This document shows, piece after piece, positions 30,947-31,372 of a DNA stretch of 31,372 nt. The stretch is taken from the IMG/VR virus record IMGVR_UViG_3300028767_000070, positions 1 through 31,372 of that record, one strand, 5' to 3'. A program made the position numbers and the translations under genes. This DNA is from a virus. The notes below the pieces were generated by a model, which worked only from the letters and a program-made list of their open reading frames with translations, was not told where the DNA came from and searched no databases. Numbering within the stretch: the first letter of the stretch is position 1; every line of letters begins with the position of its first letter.

Positions 30947-31238
30947 TTTATATTATTAATTAATAAGTAGTTAGGTTGGGTGGTGTAGGGTGGCTGGTCG
31001 CTATCCCTTTGGGTAGGGGGGCTGTTTGAGATTTATTTAACTTATCTTCCTAATCTCAACCAAACCGACCTCACATTTTTTGTATTTTTTCAAAGTTTTG
31101 GATTTGCCATTGGTTAAATACATACCTATATAGTTAAACTTTCAATTATTTTTATATTCAACACTATCAATCAATCAATTATAATTATATATAAATCAAT
31201 TACTTACAATCAAAAAAGTAAAGTAGTATTACTGTATT
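30947..31238. other. Non-coding right end of the prophage
   Basis: No gene is seen. It has a G-rich block (30972-31021) built of GGTTGGGTGG- and GGGTGGCTGG-like words with a CTATCCC-TTT-GGGTAG hairpin (about 31002-31017). An 8 bp inverted repeat TTGAGATT (31026-31033) and AATCTCAA (31052-31059) follows, then an AT-rich stretch up to attR. After circularisation this region lies directly upstream of the integrase gene, so it could hold part of its promoter or attP accessory sites. Confidence 0.5.
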
Positions 31239-31254
31239 GGTAACAATTGTTACC
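31239..31254. other. attR attachment site, perfect 16 bp palindrome
   Basis: GGTAACAATTGTTACC is its own reverse complement. The right part (from about 31243-31246 on) is host yifB; the left part is phage. The candidate core is AC (31243-31244) or AT (31246-31247). Host attB and phage attP must each contribute half, so the perfect symmetry arises at the hybrid site. Confidence 0.75.
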
Positions 31255-31372
31255 ATCGAAGTTAATGTAAGTCAGGGAATACGGTTTATGCATGTGGGAT
31301 TGCCCGACAATGCTGTGAAAGAGAGCCACGAGCGTATTGCTTCTGCACTGGAATACACCGGAAATAAGTTGC
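31243..31372 (+). pseudogene. yifB: Host yifB/comM remainder, displaced by the prophage
   Basis: The frame reads TIVTIEVNVSQGIRFMHVGL then PDNAVKESHERIASALEYTG, the conserved first part of the YifB fold with its GLPDxAVKES motif. It lacks a start codon of its own here and continues beyond the window. With the fragment at 78 it rebuilds an intact N-terminus after precise excision. The base composition is visibly richer in GC than the prophage. Confidence 0.92.

Larger units (their letters stand above)
124..31245. mobile_element. Complete prophage integrated in yifB/comM
   Basis: The element runs from attL to attR and carries a serine integrase at its left end, early and replication genes, a full HK97-like head-tail gene set and a lysis cassette ending near attR. 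No structural gene expected of a small siphophage is obviously missing or broken. GC content is clearly lower than in the flanking host sequence. The boundaries are given to within a few bases because serine integrases share only about two core bases between attL and attR. The tape measure length (1096 residues) suggests a tail of roughly 160 nm by the usual 1.5 Å per residue rule. Confidence 0.93.

Overview
The window is a nearly complete, probably intact ~31.1 kb prophage of a Bacteroidota host (Sphingobacteriales-like is my best guess, unproven), lying between the two halves of a host yifB/comM gene. The left edge (78 onward) encodes MLVKTFGAAVQGINAT and the right edge (31243 onward) encodes TIVTIEVNVSQGIRFMHVG..., which join into a normal YifB N-terminus. 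The phage DNA is much more AT-rich than the host edges. Translation starts have A-rich leaders instead of Shine-Dalgarno sites, and several promoters match the Bacteroidota pattern TTG-N20-TAnnTTTG; both are typical of this phylum.

Layout. (1) 124-3216: attL, a large serine integrase, and a singly transcribed accessory gene with its own host-type promoter and terminator (possible lysogenic-conversion gene). (2) 5113 down to 3288, minus strand: a compact operon of seven small genes, including two missed by a 60-residue cutoff. It holds a PD-(D/E)XK-like nuclease, a ribbon-helix-helix regulator, an HNH nuclease, two small membrane proteins and a sigma-region-2-like protein. (3) 5329-6051, minus: a membrane-anchored coiled-coil protein, then a 1.3 kb non-coding region with GGTTGG-type repeats, a candidate origin. 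(4) 7073-8826, plus: a winged-helix replication initiator preceded by an attenuator-like leader, and an HNH protein. (5) 9093-10377, plus: four unknown early genes, three with the same start-codon leader. (6) 10532-28113, plus: terminase small and large subunits, portal, fused protease-capsid, head-tail connectors, tail tube, chaperone, tape measure, tail tip, fibre. This is an HK97-like long-tailed (siphophage-type) order. (7) 28270-30865: coiled-coil membrane protein, two small unknowns, M15 endolysin, DNA adenine methyltransferase and holin. Then come a terminator, non-coding DNA and attR.

Regulation is the most unusual part. A conserved late-promoter motif (GTCAGC or its reverse complement GCTGAC, 7-8 nt, TACAT, 5 nt, TATATA) precedes five late transcription units, four of them directly after a terminator. 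Separately, a bipartite element (33 bp perfectly conserved, exactly 47 nt, then 12 bp perfectly conserved) sits in opposite orientations ahead of the leftward operon (2) and the rightward early operon (5), so the two are probably co-regulated. No classical CI-type repressor is visible; the ribbon-helix-helix protein and the sigma-like protein are the best candidates for running these circuits. All functions are inferred by reading motifs and context; no searches were run.
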